A stretch of 64,000 bases of DNA from Roseburia hominis (GCA_040702975.1 CP159990.1:3348001-3412000); one strand, 5' to 3'. Shown: positions 37,159 to 46,790, numbered from the stretch's first letter. Notes: generated from the letters alone by a model not told the origin. Program-made: numbers and translations.

Positions 37159-37698
37159 ATGGACAACATCATTCTTGGGCTTTTGCTCTTATGTAACAGA
37201 ACGATATACCAATTAAGAGAGAGAATTGAAAAGGGATTGAATCTCATGTACAGCAGTAGTATGGGAAGTATACAGGCCGCTGTCAAAAAGCTGTTGCATT
37301 GCGGATATATCGATTATGAAGAAACTGTTGAGAACGGGAAATATAAGAAGGTCTACCGTATAACAGACAGTGGAAAACACTATTTTCTTGAGTGGGTAAA
37401 TGCGCCGCTCGACCAGCAGGGCGTCAGATTCCCGGGATTGGTAAAGGTCTATTTTATGGGTTTCTCAGATAAGGTGAAGCGAGAAGCAAGCCTACAGCAT
37501 TATTTGTCGTTTTTAAGAGAACAGTATTGTGCTCTGGAAATACTATGTGAGGAAGCAAAAAATACTGATATCCCTGAAAACGCTAAAGAAATCTTTCATT
37601 ATCAGCTTGCATCCGCTTTTTATGGAAGGGACCTTTATAAATTCAATATCGATTGGTTTGAAAATCTGTTAAATAAAATGAGGAACGGTGAAATATGA
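37159..37698 (+). CDS. PadR-family transcriptional repressor
   Basis: 179 residues. The N-terminal winged helix reads IILGLLLLCNRTIYQLRERIEK, then SMGSIQAAVKKLLHCGYIDYEE and the wing GKYKKVYRITDSGKHYFLEW. The C-terminal helical dimer domain is of the long PadR subfamily type (KVYFMGFSDKVKREASLQHYLSFLREQY). GGAGG precedes the ATG. It overlaps the hydrolase gene by four bases, so the two form one unit. It probably represses its own promoter and the hydrolase through the palindrome at 37121-37145. The inducer is unknown. Confidence 0.9.
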   Translation: MDNIILGLLLLCNRTIYQLRERIEKGLNLMYSSSMGSIQAAVKKLLHCGYIDYEETVENGKYKKVYRITDSGKHYFLEWVNAPLDQQGVRFPGLVKVYFMGFSDKVKREASLQHYLSFLREQYCALEILCEEAKNTDIPENAKEIFHYQLASAFYGRDLYKFNIDWFENLLNKMRNGEI

Positions 37699-38519
37699 AA
37701 CAGAATAAATTAAAAAACTCTCCTATCGTCTATTATGTCAGCAAAACAGAGCAAAAAGAATGGGTTCTGTTCCTCCACGCTGCCTTTGTCAATCATAAGA
37801 TGTTCAGAACGCAGATCGAGTATTTCCAGGATAAATACAATGTACTGACTCTCGATGTGATCGGCCACGGGAATTCAATCGACACACAAAAAGACGACAC
37901 CATAGATAAGATGTCGACATGGATCAGCGAAATCCTGAAAAAAGAAAATATTGATAAAATACATATCGTCGGAGTTTCACTGGGCGCCGTATTAGCACAG
38001 GACTTTGCCAATCAGTTTCCCCAAACGGTACAATCCCTCGCCTGTTTTGGCGGATATGATATCAACAATTTTGATGCGGGCATGCAGAAGGAAAATAGCG
38101 TGGCCCAGATGCTTATGATGCTGAAAGCGATATTCTCTATCAAATGGTTCGCGAAATCAAACAAAAAAATATCTGCATATACGCAGCAAGCGCAAAAAGA
38201 CTTTTATGAGATGAATATTGAGTTTCCAAAAAAATCTTTTCAGTATTTAGCATCTCTAAACTCTATGGTAAATGTTCGGCAGACAGCACCAAGAGACTAT
38301 CCTCTGCTGATTGGCTGTGGAGAGCATGATATTCCATCGGAGTTATCTGCCATAGAGATGTGGAAGAAAAGCGAGCCGGAATGCAGCATGGTTATCTTCC
38401 GGGGTGTAGGACATTGTGTGAACATGGATGTTCCTCAACAGTTTAATAAAACACTGGAAGAATTCTGGATTTCCACATTAGTAGACCCCTCCCGGCTTTC
38501 TGCGGAAAGGGTCTGCTGA
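37695..38519 (+). CDS. Alpha/beta-hydrolase
   Basis: A 274-residue serine hydrolase of the alpha/beta fold. The oxyanion strand is WVLFLHAAFVNHKMF, the nucleophile elbow is VGVSLGAVLAQ near residues 96-106, the acid lies in LIGCGEHDIPSE and the histidine in GVGHCVNMD near 250. The triad is therefore complete. The cytosolic substrate is unknown; related proteins in PadR operons act on esters or toxic small molecules. The stop codon overlaps an AGACCC...GGGTCT inverted repeat without a T run. Confidence 0.88.
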   Translation: MKQNKLKNSPIVYYVSKTEQKEWVLFLHAAFVNHKMFRTQIEYFQDKYNVLTLDVIGHGNSIDTQKDDTIDKMSTWISEILKKENIDKIHIVGVSLGAVLAQDFANQFPQTVQSLACFGGYDINNFDAGMQKENSVAQMLMMLKAIFSIKWFAKSNKKISAYTQQAQKDFYEMNIEFPKKSFQYLASLNSMVNVRQTAPRDYPLLIGCGEHDIPSELSAIEMWKKSEPECSMVIFRGVGHCVNMDVPQQFNKTLEEFWISTLVDPSRLSAERVC

Positions 38520-38584
38520 GCCCGAAGATCCAAAATTCATATTCTATACTATGTGAAATATGTAAGTTGACCGATCTCGATATA

Positions 38585-39697
38585 TTACCGTGGCCACCGC
38601 AATTCCTTATCCATCAGTTTTTCATACCGGTTATGCGGCTCCTTTTGATACCAGTAAGCCACACTGGACAAATCGTCCTGGCGTTCAAACAATCCGTTGA
38701 AACCCACCCCGATTTGCTGTACCGTAACCTTCAGTTCCGTTTCAAAGAAAATCGGATCTGGAATATGCCATCTGTAAAACCCTCTCATTGGAGGGCAGTC
38801 GTCATTGTGATATGGATTATGCACCGCCTCGTCATGGTTCGAGTAGTATGGATATCCCAAATACAAGGTACTGTAATTTTGCTCCACAGTCTTTCCGTTT
38901 ACCTGTGTGGCAAAGCTCCAGGAACCGCCAAAATAATCCTCCATACCAGTTCCACATATAGTGGGATACTCTTCGTCGCCATCAATATAAAACTTGACTT
39001 CTCCTTCTCCCCACCAGTATCTCTGTAAGGTCGACAGTGCAAGATATGTTCCGACATACTGCCCTTGTCCCTTAATTCCATCAATTATCACATAATCCTT
39101 CCCGATTTCCGTAATTGGTTGACGCCGCCAGCTGGCGTGAAAATACGCTGTTTCGTCAGGCAGATCTTCATACAGGCAGTAATCCACCTGGTAGAAAAAT
39201 GCCGGAATCTTGTTCACATGCTGATTCTCTATCTCAATCCTCGCCTTTTTTCGAAACGGCATCTGAAAGTACGAATTCAGTCCTCTCGACGGCACTACCG
39301 TTATTACACTTGAGTTAACCAGACATTCTCTCCCAAATCCACAACAGAAAAAATCTCCTAACGGCGTTTCCACCGATGGTTCTTTCTCGTCATCCCAATA
39401 TATGCGAAGCACCAGATCCCTCAGCACGAAGCAGTCTCCTTCTGAAGTCCTGTCATCTACGGTTATCCATATATGGGTGATAATTCCGGGGCCTTCCATC
39501 TCTGCCAATACGACCGTATCTCCCGGTTCTATATCCTTAAGACAAGGACTCCCTTTTCTGGACGGTCCCAAAGGGCTTGCTGCCATTCCGCCGCGTCCCT
39601 TTTCACCATTTCTGTTTTCTGCATTAATCGCCCTGCTCCGGCCTCTCGTCAGAAAAGGCATGGCCGCAACTCCGGCCGGTAACTGTATTCTCATCAT
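38585..39697 (-). CDS. GH172 (DUF2961) glycoside hydrolase
   Basis: 370 residues of the DUF2961/GH172 family, whose characterised members cleave alpha-fructofuranosyl linkages (difructose dianhydride I) or alpha-arabinofuranosides. Visible blocks are SRAINAENRNGEKGRGG near residues 23-39, MEGPGIITHIWITV, TPLGDFFCCGFG, GLNSYFQMPFRKKARIEIEN, and CGTGMEDYFGGSW with the conserved Glu. No signal peptide is seen, so it acts on imported sugar. It is the last gene of the sugar operon, after two permeases and beside a GH32 gene, which favours a fructan or difructose substrate. AAAGGA precedes the ATG. Confidence 0.9.
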   Translation of the reverse strand: MMRIQLPAGVAAMPFLTRGRSRAINAENRNGEKGRGGMAASPLGPSRKGSPCLKDIEPGDTVVLAEMEGPGIITHIWITVDDRTSEGDCFVLRDLVLRIYWDDEKEPSVETPLGDFFCCGFGRECLVNSSVITVVPSRGLNSYFQMPFRKKARIEIENQHVNKIPAFFYQVDYCLYEDLPDETAYFHASWRRQPITEIGKDYVIIDGIKGQGQYVGTYLALSTLQRYWWGEGEVKFYIDGDEEYPTICGTGMEDYFGGSWSFATQVNGKTVEQNYSTLYLGYPYYSNHDEAVHNPYHNDDCPPMRGFYRWHIPDPIFFETELKVTVQQIGVGFNGLFERQDDLSSVAYWYQKEPHNRYEKLMDKELRWPR

Positions 39698-39700
39698 TCA

Positions 39701-40528
39701 CTATCCTTTCGTTGCTCCTGCAGTCATTCCTGCTGTTACCCACTTATTAAGTGAAAAATAAATAAGCAATGGCGGAAGAATGGAAATTACGATTGCAGCA
39801 AAGGTCGAACCCCAATCTACATTCCCAAATGCTCCTACATAATCCTTAAGTCCCATGGCAACTGTTTTGGCGGAACTCTCACTAATAAATGTATTGGCAA
39901 AAATAAAGTCATTCCATATTAAAATACTGTACATGGACGCAATTGTAATAATTGTATTTCTCGAAAGCGGAAAAACAATCTGAAAGAAGATTCTGTAAGG
40001 CGAACACCCGTCCATAACCGCGGCCTCTATCAGCTCATTCGGTACAAAGCTATAGAAATTTACGAACATCATTACGGACAATGGCAGGGCAAACCCCACT
40101 TGCGGCAATATCATAGAAAAACTGGTATTCAGGATTCCCATTTTCCCGTAGAATATAAACAGCGGAATCAACGTAATCTGTACCGGAATCATAATTCCAA
40201 ACGTAAAGAACGTATACAGGTTCTTCGTTCCCCGAACCTTAAATTTGGACAAAGCATATCCTGCCGTTGAACTGAGCGCTATGATCAGGATCAGGGAAAT
40301 ACTGGTCACCTTCAGGCTGTTCCACATGTATGTACCGATTTTTCCATCTGATAATACTTTGATAAAATTATCAAATGTGATGCTTTTTGGCAGAGCGAAC
40401 GGAGCCGAAGCAAGTTCCACCGTAGGCTTAACACTGGCTAAGAACAGCCATATTACCGGATAAATCTGAATCAGGAGAAAACCCAGTATTACAAGACCAA
40501 AAATTATTTTCAAACTCTTCTTTTTCAA
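39701..40528 (-). CDS. Sugar ABC transporter permease (MalG type)
   Basis: 275 residues with six predicted membrane spans, one half of the import channel of a CUT1 sugar transporter. The cytoplasmic EAA loop is NELIEAAVMDGCSPYRIFFQIVFPLSR near residues 160-186. It overlaps the MalF-type gene by four bases and precedes the GH172 gene by three. The partner ATPase is not encoded here; CUT1 systems commonly share MsmK-type ATPase from elsewhere. Confidence 0.92.
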   Translation of the reverse strand: MKKKSLKIIFGLVILGFLLIQIYPVIWLFLASVKPTVELASAPFALPKSITFDNFIKVLSDGKIGTYMWNSLKVTSISLILIIALSSTAGYALSKFKVRGTKNLYTFFTFGIMIPVQITLIPLFIFYGKMGILNTSFSMILPQVGFALPLSVMMFVNFYSFVPNELIEAAVMDGCSPYRIFFQIVFPLSRNTIITIASMYSILIWNDFIFANTFISESSAKTVAMGLKDYVGAFGNVDWGSTFAAIVISILPPLLIYFSLNKWVTAGMTAGATKG

Positions 40529-41448
40529 TTTTTCCGCCCCTTTCTCTGCAATCTTTCTATTTTTCTGGCCTCAGCTTCATCCTTCGACGTAAATAATTTG
40601 CGCAATACAAAGACTACCAAAATACTTTCTACAATGATGAATACTGCCAAAGCGCTTCCATATCCGTACTGATTACTTGAAAATGCTTTTTTATACATAT
40701 ATGTGGACATGAGTTCACTTGCATTTCCCGGCCCACCGCTGGTCAAAAGGAATGGAATATCAAATCCTCTGAGCGCTCCTGTCAGACACATTGTCAACGT
40801 AAGAAGAAGAATATCTTTAATCAAAGGTATTTTAATCTTAAATAATATCTGCAGTTCTGTTGCTCCATCCACCTTTGCCGCCTCATATACGCTCGGGTCC
40901 AGTGAAACCAGCGCCGCATAAAAGATAACCATATACATACCGGTAAATCTCCAGCCCTCCGGCACCGAGACCGCCGCAAGCACCGTATGAATATCAGCAA
41001 GCCATGGTTTTACAAACTGATCCATTCCCACAATTTGCAGGATCTGATTCAGAAGTCCCATCGGCTCTGTAGAATACATACTGCGGAACATCTGAGTAAC
41101 TGCCACGGTCGTAATGATACAAGGTACATAATACAAGGTTTTGACCAGCGTTACTCTTTTCGTCATGTACGTTAAAAGGATTGCGAACAAAAGTCCTATA
41201 GACAATTGCATTATAACTACGATCAACAAATAAATCAAGTTGTTAAAGAACGCAGTATAAAATACCTTGTCCTTGAACATGGCTATATAATTTGCAAAGC
41301 CCACGAATTCCTTTTCCCCAATTCCGCCCCATTTCATGAAACTGAGCCGAATGGATTCTTCAATTGGATAAAATACCGCAAGAATGTAAAAAAGCAAACC
41401 CGGCAGCAGAAACACAAAAAATGCTTTTTTGTTACGTATTACTCCCAT
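40525..41448 (-). CDS. Sugar ABC transporter permease (MalF type)
   Basis: 307 residues with six predicted spans. The EAA loop reads DPSVYEAAKVDGATELQILFKIKIPLIK near residues 183-210. It pairs with the MalG-type permease that follows with a four-base overlap. It lies downstream of the damaged binding-protein gene, separated by a strong GC-rich hairpin. Without the binding protein the importer may be non-functional. Confidence 0.92.
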   Translation of the reverse strand: MGVIRNKKAFFVFLLPGLLFYILAVFYPIEESIRLSFMKWGGIGEKEFVGFANYIAMFKDKVFYTAFFNNLIYLLIVVIMQLSIGLLFAILLTYMTKRVTLVKTLYYVPCIITTVAVTQMFRSMYSTEPMGLLNQILQIVGMDQFVKPWLADIHTVLAAVSVPEGWRFTGMYMVIFYAALVSLDPSVYEAAKVDGATELQILFKIKIPLIKDILLLTLTMCLTGALRGFDIPFLLTSGGPGNASELMSTYMYKKAFSSNQYGYGSALAVFIIVESILVVFVLRKLFTSKDEAEARKIERLQRKGRKN

Positions 41449-41474
41449 AAGTTCCTCCTATTTTATAAAGCTGC

Positions 41475-41500
41475 GGGTCCGGGAACCGTCTCCCGGACCC
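41475..41500 (-). terminator. GC-rich hairpin between binding-protein and permease genes
   Basis: GGGTCCGGGA and TCCCGGACCC form a perfect 10-bp stem with a 6-base loop. No clear U run follows. Its position after the binding-protein gene matches known stability or partial termination elements that keep the binding protein in excess over permeases. Confidence 0.7.
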
Positions 41501-41511
41501 ACTTTTACCGA

Positions 41512-42607
41512 CTATTGTGTATTCGCTTCAATCGAGTCATCTACCAGTTTACAGAATTCTTCTGCCGAAAGATCTCCGGAAGCAAGCAGTAATAGGTTAT
41601 CCTGCATGATCGTATTGGTATCTGCATCAAGATATTCCAATACCGGAATTTACACAGAATTCATTTGCCTTAGTCTTGGCTCCTTCCATTGTCGGAAGAT
41701 AGAAATAATCAATCTTTCCTGCATCATACGCCTCCTGCATAGCGGCAATCTCCCAGTCGCCGATATAATACATGGCAGACTTTCCATCCAGGAACATAGA
41801 CTGTGCTGTGGCATAGTCTGTAGCGGCAAATCCTTCGTTGAAGTACTGGCCAATCTCCTGTGCGAATTTCACGCCTTCCATTCCTATTTCACTGCTCATC
41901 TTTTCCTTGCCGTCACGCAGGCTGATAATATAATCATTGCCCGCCTTTCTGAACGGAACCATAGCCAGATACCTCTGGACCGGCCATCTGTCAACGCCGT
42001 CCACGGAAATCGGAGTAACTCCATTATCACTTAATGTCTTACAGATATCCAGCCACTCTTCCATCGTCTCCGGAGGCGTCAGATTGTACTGCTCAAAAAT
42101 CTCCTTATTATACCATGTCATCTCCACATGATATTCGAGCGGCAATGTATACATACTGCCATCAGTAAATTCCTGATATTTAAGAGCTGTTGGATAAAAC
42201 GAATCATATTTTCCGTTATCCTGTAAGAATTTTTTCACATCCACCAGCATTCCTGCATCCACCAGCTCTTTACAGTACGGATCAGCGTCAATATCAATGA
42301 TATCCGGCATATTTCCCCCTGCGATCAGAGTTTTCAGTTTTTGCAGATAGGAAGGACGATCTGCCGTAGTCTCAAACTCGATTTTCCACTTTCCACCCTT
42401 TTCTTTACTATACTGATCAGCTATGTCTCTCATTACCTGATCGATTGCCCCGTCTACCGGTCTGGAAGTAAACCATTTGACGGTCGTCACATCACCACTG
42501 TCCCCTCCGGCCTTATCGCCTTCAGTTCCCTTTTTGGATCCACATCCTGCTAACAGCCCCGCTACCATGCTGACTGCCAACAATACACTAAGTACTCGTT
42601 TTTTCAT
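41512..42607 (-). pseudogene. Sugar-binding lipoprotein of the ABC transporter, internally deleted
   Basis: The N-terminus has a lipoprotein signal (LLAVSMVAGLLAGCGSKK) and a normal extracellular CUT1 binding domain for about 326 residues, ending NEFCVNSGIGIS with an early stop at 41627. Directly beyond, in another frame, the family's C-terminal end is visible (DADTNTIMQDNLLLLASGD, then a stop at 41512). Compared with usual length (about 430 residues), roughly 60-70 residues are missing between them. A deletion with frameshift has therefore removed the last part of the C-lobe. The truncated protein may not bind sugar. The ATG overlaps GH32 by four bases. Confidence 0.85.
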
Positions 42608-44070
42608 AGTGTCTTTCCTCCTTCATTGCTCTTGATTGAAAAGTTACTCATTTCTATGCTTCCTTGAACCACGTATACACCTCCATATCCTCCCTTATGG
42701 TCATACATACGCGTAGAAAGTGCAATCTCATCATTGATATATACAACACATATATCTTCTTCTCTTAAAATCAATATATGATACTCCTCAGCTGCCGGTA
42801 ATCGCCTTGATGTCTCTATCTGATACGGCACATCACCGGCAATTTGCCATTGGTATATTCCCCGTTTCGACCTTGGCCACATATCCCACGCAGCCAGCCT
42901 GCGGTCCGGATCCATTTTAAGGAAATATCCTTTTTCCATATCAGCATTCGTATGTAATGCAACCCCAAATTCACAAGCCCCTTTTACACGGATATCCATC
43001 TCCAGCATAAAGCAGTCTTTGGGAAGCTCATACAAGCCGGCCCCCAAGGTCTCACTGTGTATCCCGACGTTCCCTGCTTTCTCTGATGTGTCTGCATTAT
43101 AGGATACCAGCCCCGGCAATTCCTGGGTTTGTTTGTAAAACTCTTTCACGGCAGGAATAATTCTTACACTTAATTTTCCTGTCTCCCTATCCTGAATCAC
43201 TTCATGGAACACCATCGTTCCGCCCCATTCCCAAGGTCCAAAATCGCAATTCCCGTATTTGCTTGCTATCCATCCAAAGGCATATCGTTTTCTGCCGTCT
43301 GAGGCAGTTTTAACTGCATAATTAGCTCTGGTATCGAACACATCGTCTTCGGGTATGATCCAGGTGCCATTCAGTTCCTTAGAATATCGATAATGTGTTG
43401 TAAACTTATCCGAAAATGTCGAATAAACAAGATACCAGTAATCACCCATTCGGAACACTTCTGGGCACTCCATTGTCACATACATCTTTGGATCATAAAA
43501 CGGTTCCTCATAAGTCCAGTGATACAAATCCTCTGACCTGCATAATGCGATACAGCCGCCCCGCAGCTCCCCAGCGTCCTTGTTCCTCGCCGCCAGAAGC
43601 ATATAGTAGCACTGCTCTTCTTCAACCCAAAAAACATATGGATCGCGCCAGTCAAACTCCTCATAACGTTTTCCATCCGCTGCAAAAAGGAAGGTTTCAT
43701 CCGTAACAAGATGTTCCAAATCATCTCCTACTGCCTGCATGACAGATTGTATGGTCTTACCATTAATCTTAATATCCGCATTAAATGCTGTGTAAAATGC
43801 ATGATATTTCCCATCTGCATCCTTCACTACAGATCCTGTGTATGCATTTTTGTTTGGTCTGTCATCATTGCCACGCGATATAGCCTCACCCTTATATTCA
43901 AGATTAACAAAGTCCTCCGTTGTCACAAGATGCCAGGTCGTTTTCTCAGCATACTCCCCGTCTCTGATCCGCGGATCATGCAGATAAAACCCATAATATC
44001 TTCCTCCCTCCCAATACGGAATCAGATCTCCTACCCATGCATTCTCCGGTCTAAAAAATAGCTTTTTCAT
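42604..44070 (-). CDS. GH32 beta-fructosidase-like glycoside hydrolase
   Basis: 488 residues. A five-bladed propeller plus C-terminal beta-sandwich of GH32, the family of invertases, inulinases and levanases. The nucleophile block, usually WMNDPNG, is here PENAWVGDLIPYW (Asp about residue 15). The transition-state stabiliser is in FDWRDPYVF (about 137-145) and the acid/base Glu in TMECPEVFRMGDYW (about 200). The C-terminal sandwich holds a short LILREEDICVVYINDEIALS strand. There is no signal peptide, so it is cytoplasmic. It is the first gene of the operon, behind a LacI-type operator. The altered first motif suggests a specificity other than plain sucrose. Confidence 0.88.
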   Translation of the reverse strand: MKKLFFRPENAWVGDLIPYWEGGRYYGFYLHDPRIRDGEYAEKTTWHLVTTEDFVNLEYKGEAISRGNDDRPNKNAYTGSVVKDADGKYHAFYTAFNADIKINGKTIQSVMQAVGDDLEHLVTDETFLFAADGKRYEEFDWRDPYVFWVEEEQCYYMLLAARNKDAGELRGGCIALCRSEDLYHWTYEEPFYDPKMYVTMECPEVFRMGDYWYLVYSTFSDKFTTHYRYSKELNGTWIIPEDDVFDTRANYAVKTASDGRKRYAFGWIASKYGNCDFGPWEWGGTMVFHEVIQDRETGKLSVRIIPAVKEFYKQTQELPGLVSYNADTSEKAGNVGIHSETLGAGLYELPKDCFMLEMDIRVKGACEFGVALHTNADMEKGYFLKMDPDRRLAAWDMWPRSKRGIYQWQIAGDVPYQIETSRRLPAAEEYHILILREEDICVVYINDEIALSTRMYDHKGGYGGVYVVQGSIEMSNFSIKSNEGGKTL

Positions 44071-44087
44071 ATTTCACCCGCTTTCAA

Positions 44088-44108
44088 TGCACTATTTGCA
44101 CTATTGCA
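44088..44108. promoter_or_regulatory. LacI-type operator downstream of the GH32 promoter
   Basis: TGCACTATTTGCA (TGCA-N5-TGCA) at 44088-44100, partly overlapping a second TGCA-N4-TGCA. It lies 17 bases before the GH32 ATG, inside the transcribed leader. The same spacing recurs at 44243-44255. Confidence 0.7.
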
Positions 44109-44130
44109 TTTTGTGCTTTTGTTTGTATAA

Positions 44131-44159
44131 ATAGTAGCATTTATGCACCAAATTTTCAA
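44131..44159 (-). promoter_or_regulatory. Promoter of the sugar operon
   Basis: On the minus strand TTGAAA and TACTAT are separated by 17 bases. A TGCA half-site sits in the spacer and operators lie just downstream. Confidence 0.65.
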
Positions 44160-44242
44160 GTCATTTCACTATTATTACTATATTTCCCTTATTTACACAG
44201 TATTTCTAATACTTTATTATACATATTTCACATCTTATATAG

Positions 44243-44255
44243 TGCATTTCGTGCA
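44243..44255. promoter_or_regulatory. LacI-type operator near lacI
   Basis: TGCATTTCGTGCA (TGCA-N5-TGCA), the same architecture as 44088-44100 and about 155 bases away. Two sites at this distance could support DNA looping or separate control of both divergent genes. Confidence 0.65.
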
Positions 44256-44338
44256 TTTTACACTTTTTCAAAGTTTCACACAGTTTTTTCTTCCTTTATA
44301 CAAACTATAATGCTAAAATAGCTTTAGGAGGTAGCCAT

Positions 44339-45384
44339 ATGAAATGCACAATCAAACAACTTGCAGAAGAATTACATTTATCAAGGAATACCGTGTCTAA
44401 GGCACTCAAAAACAGTAATGATGTATCCCCCCATACAAAGCAGCGTGTGCTAAAAAAGGCAAAAGAACTAAACTATACCGATATCGACCTCATCGATTCT
44501 CCACTCCCTGTGCATGGTCATTCGAACACTTTTTATAATGGATCTATTTTATTTTTGACCAAAACCTATGCACAGGATTCTGAATTTTGGACCACTGTTT
44601 TAAAGGGAATCGATAAAATTCTCTCCAACGCACACTATCATTTACTTATAGGTATTATGTCAGAAAGCGATCTGAAAAAATTGGAGTTTCCCGCTTCCAT
44701 AAAGGATCCTTCTGTAAAGGGGATTATCATAGTCGAAATATGTAACGAGGATGTATGCAAGGCCCTGTTGGATTATCATCTTCCCATTGTCTCCATTGAT
44801 ATGCCAAGAGAATATGATAGTTTTATGGGTAAGCTAGATGTAATTACTATGGAAAATAAAATGAATATTCATCAGATTACTGACCGCCTTATCCGCAAAG
44901 GCGCTAAGCGTTTCAGTTTTGTAGGAGATCTTTCTTCCCGAAATGTAAGCCGTGGTTTTCAGGAGCGGTATGATGCTCTTTGTGAGGCGCTGGAATATCA
45001 CCATCTCTCACTGGATCAGGAGTGTTCTCTTTTTCATGAAACAGATGAAGACTTTCATGACTTCCAGTTGATTATAAAAAGCTGCAGGCCATGTCCTCTC
45101 TTCCCGATGCTTTTATATGCGGAAATGATTGGACCGCCATACAGCTTATTTATGCTTTACAGTTTTTACAATATCAGATTCCAAGAGATGTCAGTGTTGT
45201 TGGATTTGATGATATTTCATCGTCTGAACGCATCAGTCCGGCCTTGACGACAATCCACACTCCTAAACTGCATCTGGGAATCGCTGCTGCGAGACAAATA
45301 CTGGAGCGGATTCAATATCCGGATACGCCATACGTATATTCTCAGTATGCCACAAGACTAATTTTAAGAGATTCAACTGTATGA
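44339..45384 (+). pseudogene. LacI-family repressor of the sugar operon, frameshifted
   Basis: AGGAGG seven bases before ATG 44339 begins a LacI-type repressor: helix-turn-helix TIKQLAEELHLSRNTVSKALKNS, hinge KELNYTDIDL and sugar-binding core. The frame carries the protein to about residue 248, then drifts at 45060-45085. The true C-terminal third continues in another frame (KKLQAMSSLPDAFICGND, GFDDISSSERISPALTTI) and stops at 45384. A single-base change would restore about 348 residues. As read, the repressor would lack half of its effector-binding lobe. Divergent from the GH32 operon. Confidence 0.85.
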
Positions 45385-45401
45385 AAACGACACTTTTAAA
45401 A

Positions 45402-45451
45402 AAACAGCGTATGCCTTTTCGCTCTTTTCCAGCAAAAAGGATACGCTGTTT
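45402..45451. terminator. Bidirectional terminator between lacI and the ATPase gene
   Basis: AAACAGCGTAT and ATACGCTGTTT form a perfect 11-bp stem with a T-rich tail on the plus strand (TCTTATTCCTC) and a matching TTTTTTTAAAAGTG on the minus strand. It separates the convergent lacI and DUF4143 ATPase genes. Confidence 0.75.
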
Positions 45452-45462
45452 CTTATTCCTCT

Positions 45463-45525
45463 TCAAATAATTTTCAAAATAATGTCCACTGGACGTTTTT
45501 ATCGTATGCTTGGCAACATTTAGAT
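45463..45525 (-). pseudogene. Fragment of a second DUF4143 ATPase gene
   Basis: The minus strand encodes SSGHYFENY in the context of KHTIK, matching the ASGHYFENYVVIEL block of the intact ATPase at 45520-46746. It is the only remnant of a second copy, cut off just before the terminator. Confidence 0.5.
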
Positions 45526-46746
45526 TAAATTGCACGGAATAAAACAATTTTTCGTATCAATCGGAATAACTTCCTCACACATACAGACAATTCCGCCATC
45601 GCCCCGCTCCAGTTTTGCTTTATCAAGCAGTTCATACTTTCGTACCTCACGCCGGTCCGGATTTGCAGATTTTTTGATTTCCAGAGGATGAATTACTCCG
45701 TTTTTTTCTACAAATACATCAATCTCTTTTGCATTGGAATCCCGATAATAGGTCAGATTTGCCCTGGAAGGAGCATAAGCAAAATTTTTGAGCAATTCAA
45801 TTACTACATAATTTTCAAAGTAATGCCCACTGGCTGCCCCATTCATCAATGTATCTCTGGTAAGCCACATGGACAGATAGGCGCACAGACCTGTATCACA
45901 AAAATACAGCTTTGGCGTTTTCGTCAGGCGCTTTAATTCATTGTTGGCATAAGGAGGTAACAGGTAAATAATACCGAGACCTTGCAGCAGCCTTACCCAT
46001 TCTTTTGCCGTTGGCTGAGAAATTTCAGCCGCCTCTGCCAAATGCTTATAATTGACCTGTTCCGCAACCAGAGCGGCACAGGCATTCAAGAATTTTCGAA
46101 AACGTACCGTATCGGTAATACCACCTTCCTCAGATACATCCCGCATAAGATAGGTTTCAATATAAGAATTATAGTATTCCTGCCTTTGCTCAACATCTGC
46201 CTGTAGCGCATCCGGCATACCCCCGCGCCAGATATATTCAAACACATCCACGATGTCATTCTTCTTTGCAAGATGCTGTCTTTCCAGCAAGCAGGATAAA
46301 GAAAAATCCAATTCATTCGGGAAATTCAGCTCTTCTACTTCATTTTTAGACAGACTGTAAAGTTCCAGAATTCCTATTCTCCCCGCCAGTGTTTCGCGGA
46401 TATTCTGCATCGTCTTATATTGCTGCGAACCGGTAAGCCAGAATAGACCTCGTTCCTCACTTTCATCACACATAATTTTTATCTGCTCAAATAATTCCGG
46501 CGCTTTTTGAATCTCATCAATAATAATCGGCGGTTTATACGTCTGGAAAAACAGAACTGGATCCGACTTTGCAAGAGTACGGGCCATCGTGTTATCCATA
46601 GAAACATAGGTACGGCTTTGCTCTGCTGCCAGGTGCTTTAGCATAGTCGTTTTTCCGACCTGCCTTGCACCTGTTACAAGTACTGCCTTGAAAAAGGAAC
46701 TCATGCGTAAAAATTTGCGTTCCAACGTGCGTTTGATATATATCAT
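45520..46746 (-). CDS. AAA_14 / DUF4143 ATP-binding protein
   Basis: 408 residues. An AAA-type ATPase fused to DUF4143, common and multi-copy in anaerobes and of unclear function. Walker A is VLVTGARQVGKTTML near residues 23-37, Walker B is PIIIDEIQKAPELF near 73-86, and DUF4143 carries YFCDTGLCAYLS and ASGHYFENYVVIELLKNF. The C-terminus has a PD-(D/E)XK-like core NAKEIDVFVEKNGVIHPLEIKKS. AAGGAGG precedes the ATG. A near-perfect promoter and a 16-bp palindrome at the start of transcription lie just upstream, so it is probably tightly controlled. Confidence 0.9.
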   Translation of the reverse strand: MIYIKRTLERKFLRMSSFFKAVLVTGARQVGKTTMLKHLAAEQSRTYVSMDNTMARTLAKSDPVLFFQTYKPPIIIDEIQKAPELFEQIKIMCDESEERGLFWLTGSQQYKTMQNIRETLAGRIGILELYSLSKNEVEELNFPNELDFSLSCLLERQHLAKKNDIVDVFEYIWRGGMPDALQADVEQRQEYYNSYIETYLMRDVSEEGGITDTVRFRKFLNACAALVAEQVNYKHLAEAAEISQPTAKEWVRLLQGLGIIYLLPPYANNELKRLTKTPKLYFCDTGLCAYLSMWLTRDTLMNGAASGHYFENYVVIELLKNFAYAPSRANLTYYRDSNAKEIDVFVEKNGVIHPLEIKKSANPDRREVRKYELLDKAKLERGDGGIVCMCEEVIPIDTKNCFIPCNLI

Positions 46747-46774
46747 TGTATAGCCTCCTTGGATTTATGAAAAT

Positions 46775-46790
46775 ATAAAGTATACTTTAT
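46775..46790. promoter_or_regulatory. Perfect 16-bp palindrome at the ATPase transcription start
   Basis: ATAAAGTATACTTTAT is fully self-complementary. It begins within the -10 box and covers the expected start site, so a bound dimeric repressor would block transcription. The cognate regulator is unknown. Confidence 0.55.

Noticed and set aside
38483-38515. AGACCC...GGGTCT inverted repeat at the end of the hydrolase gene as a terminator.
   Set aside because: It overlaps the coding end and has no U run; too weak to call.
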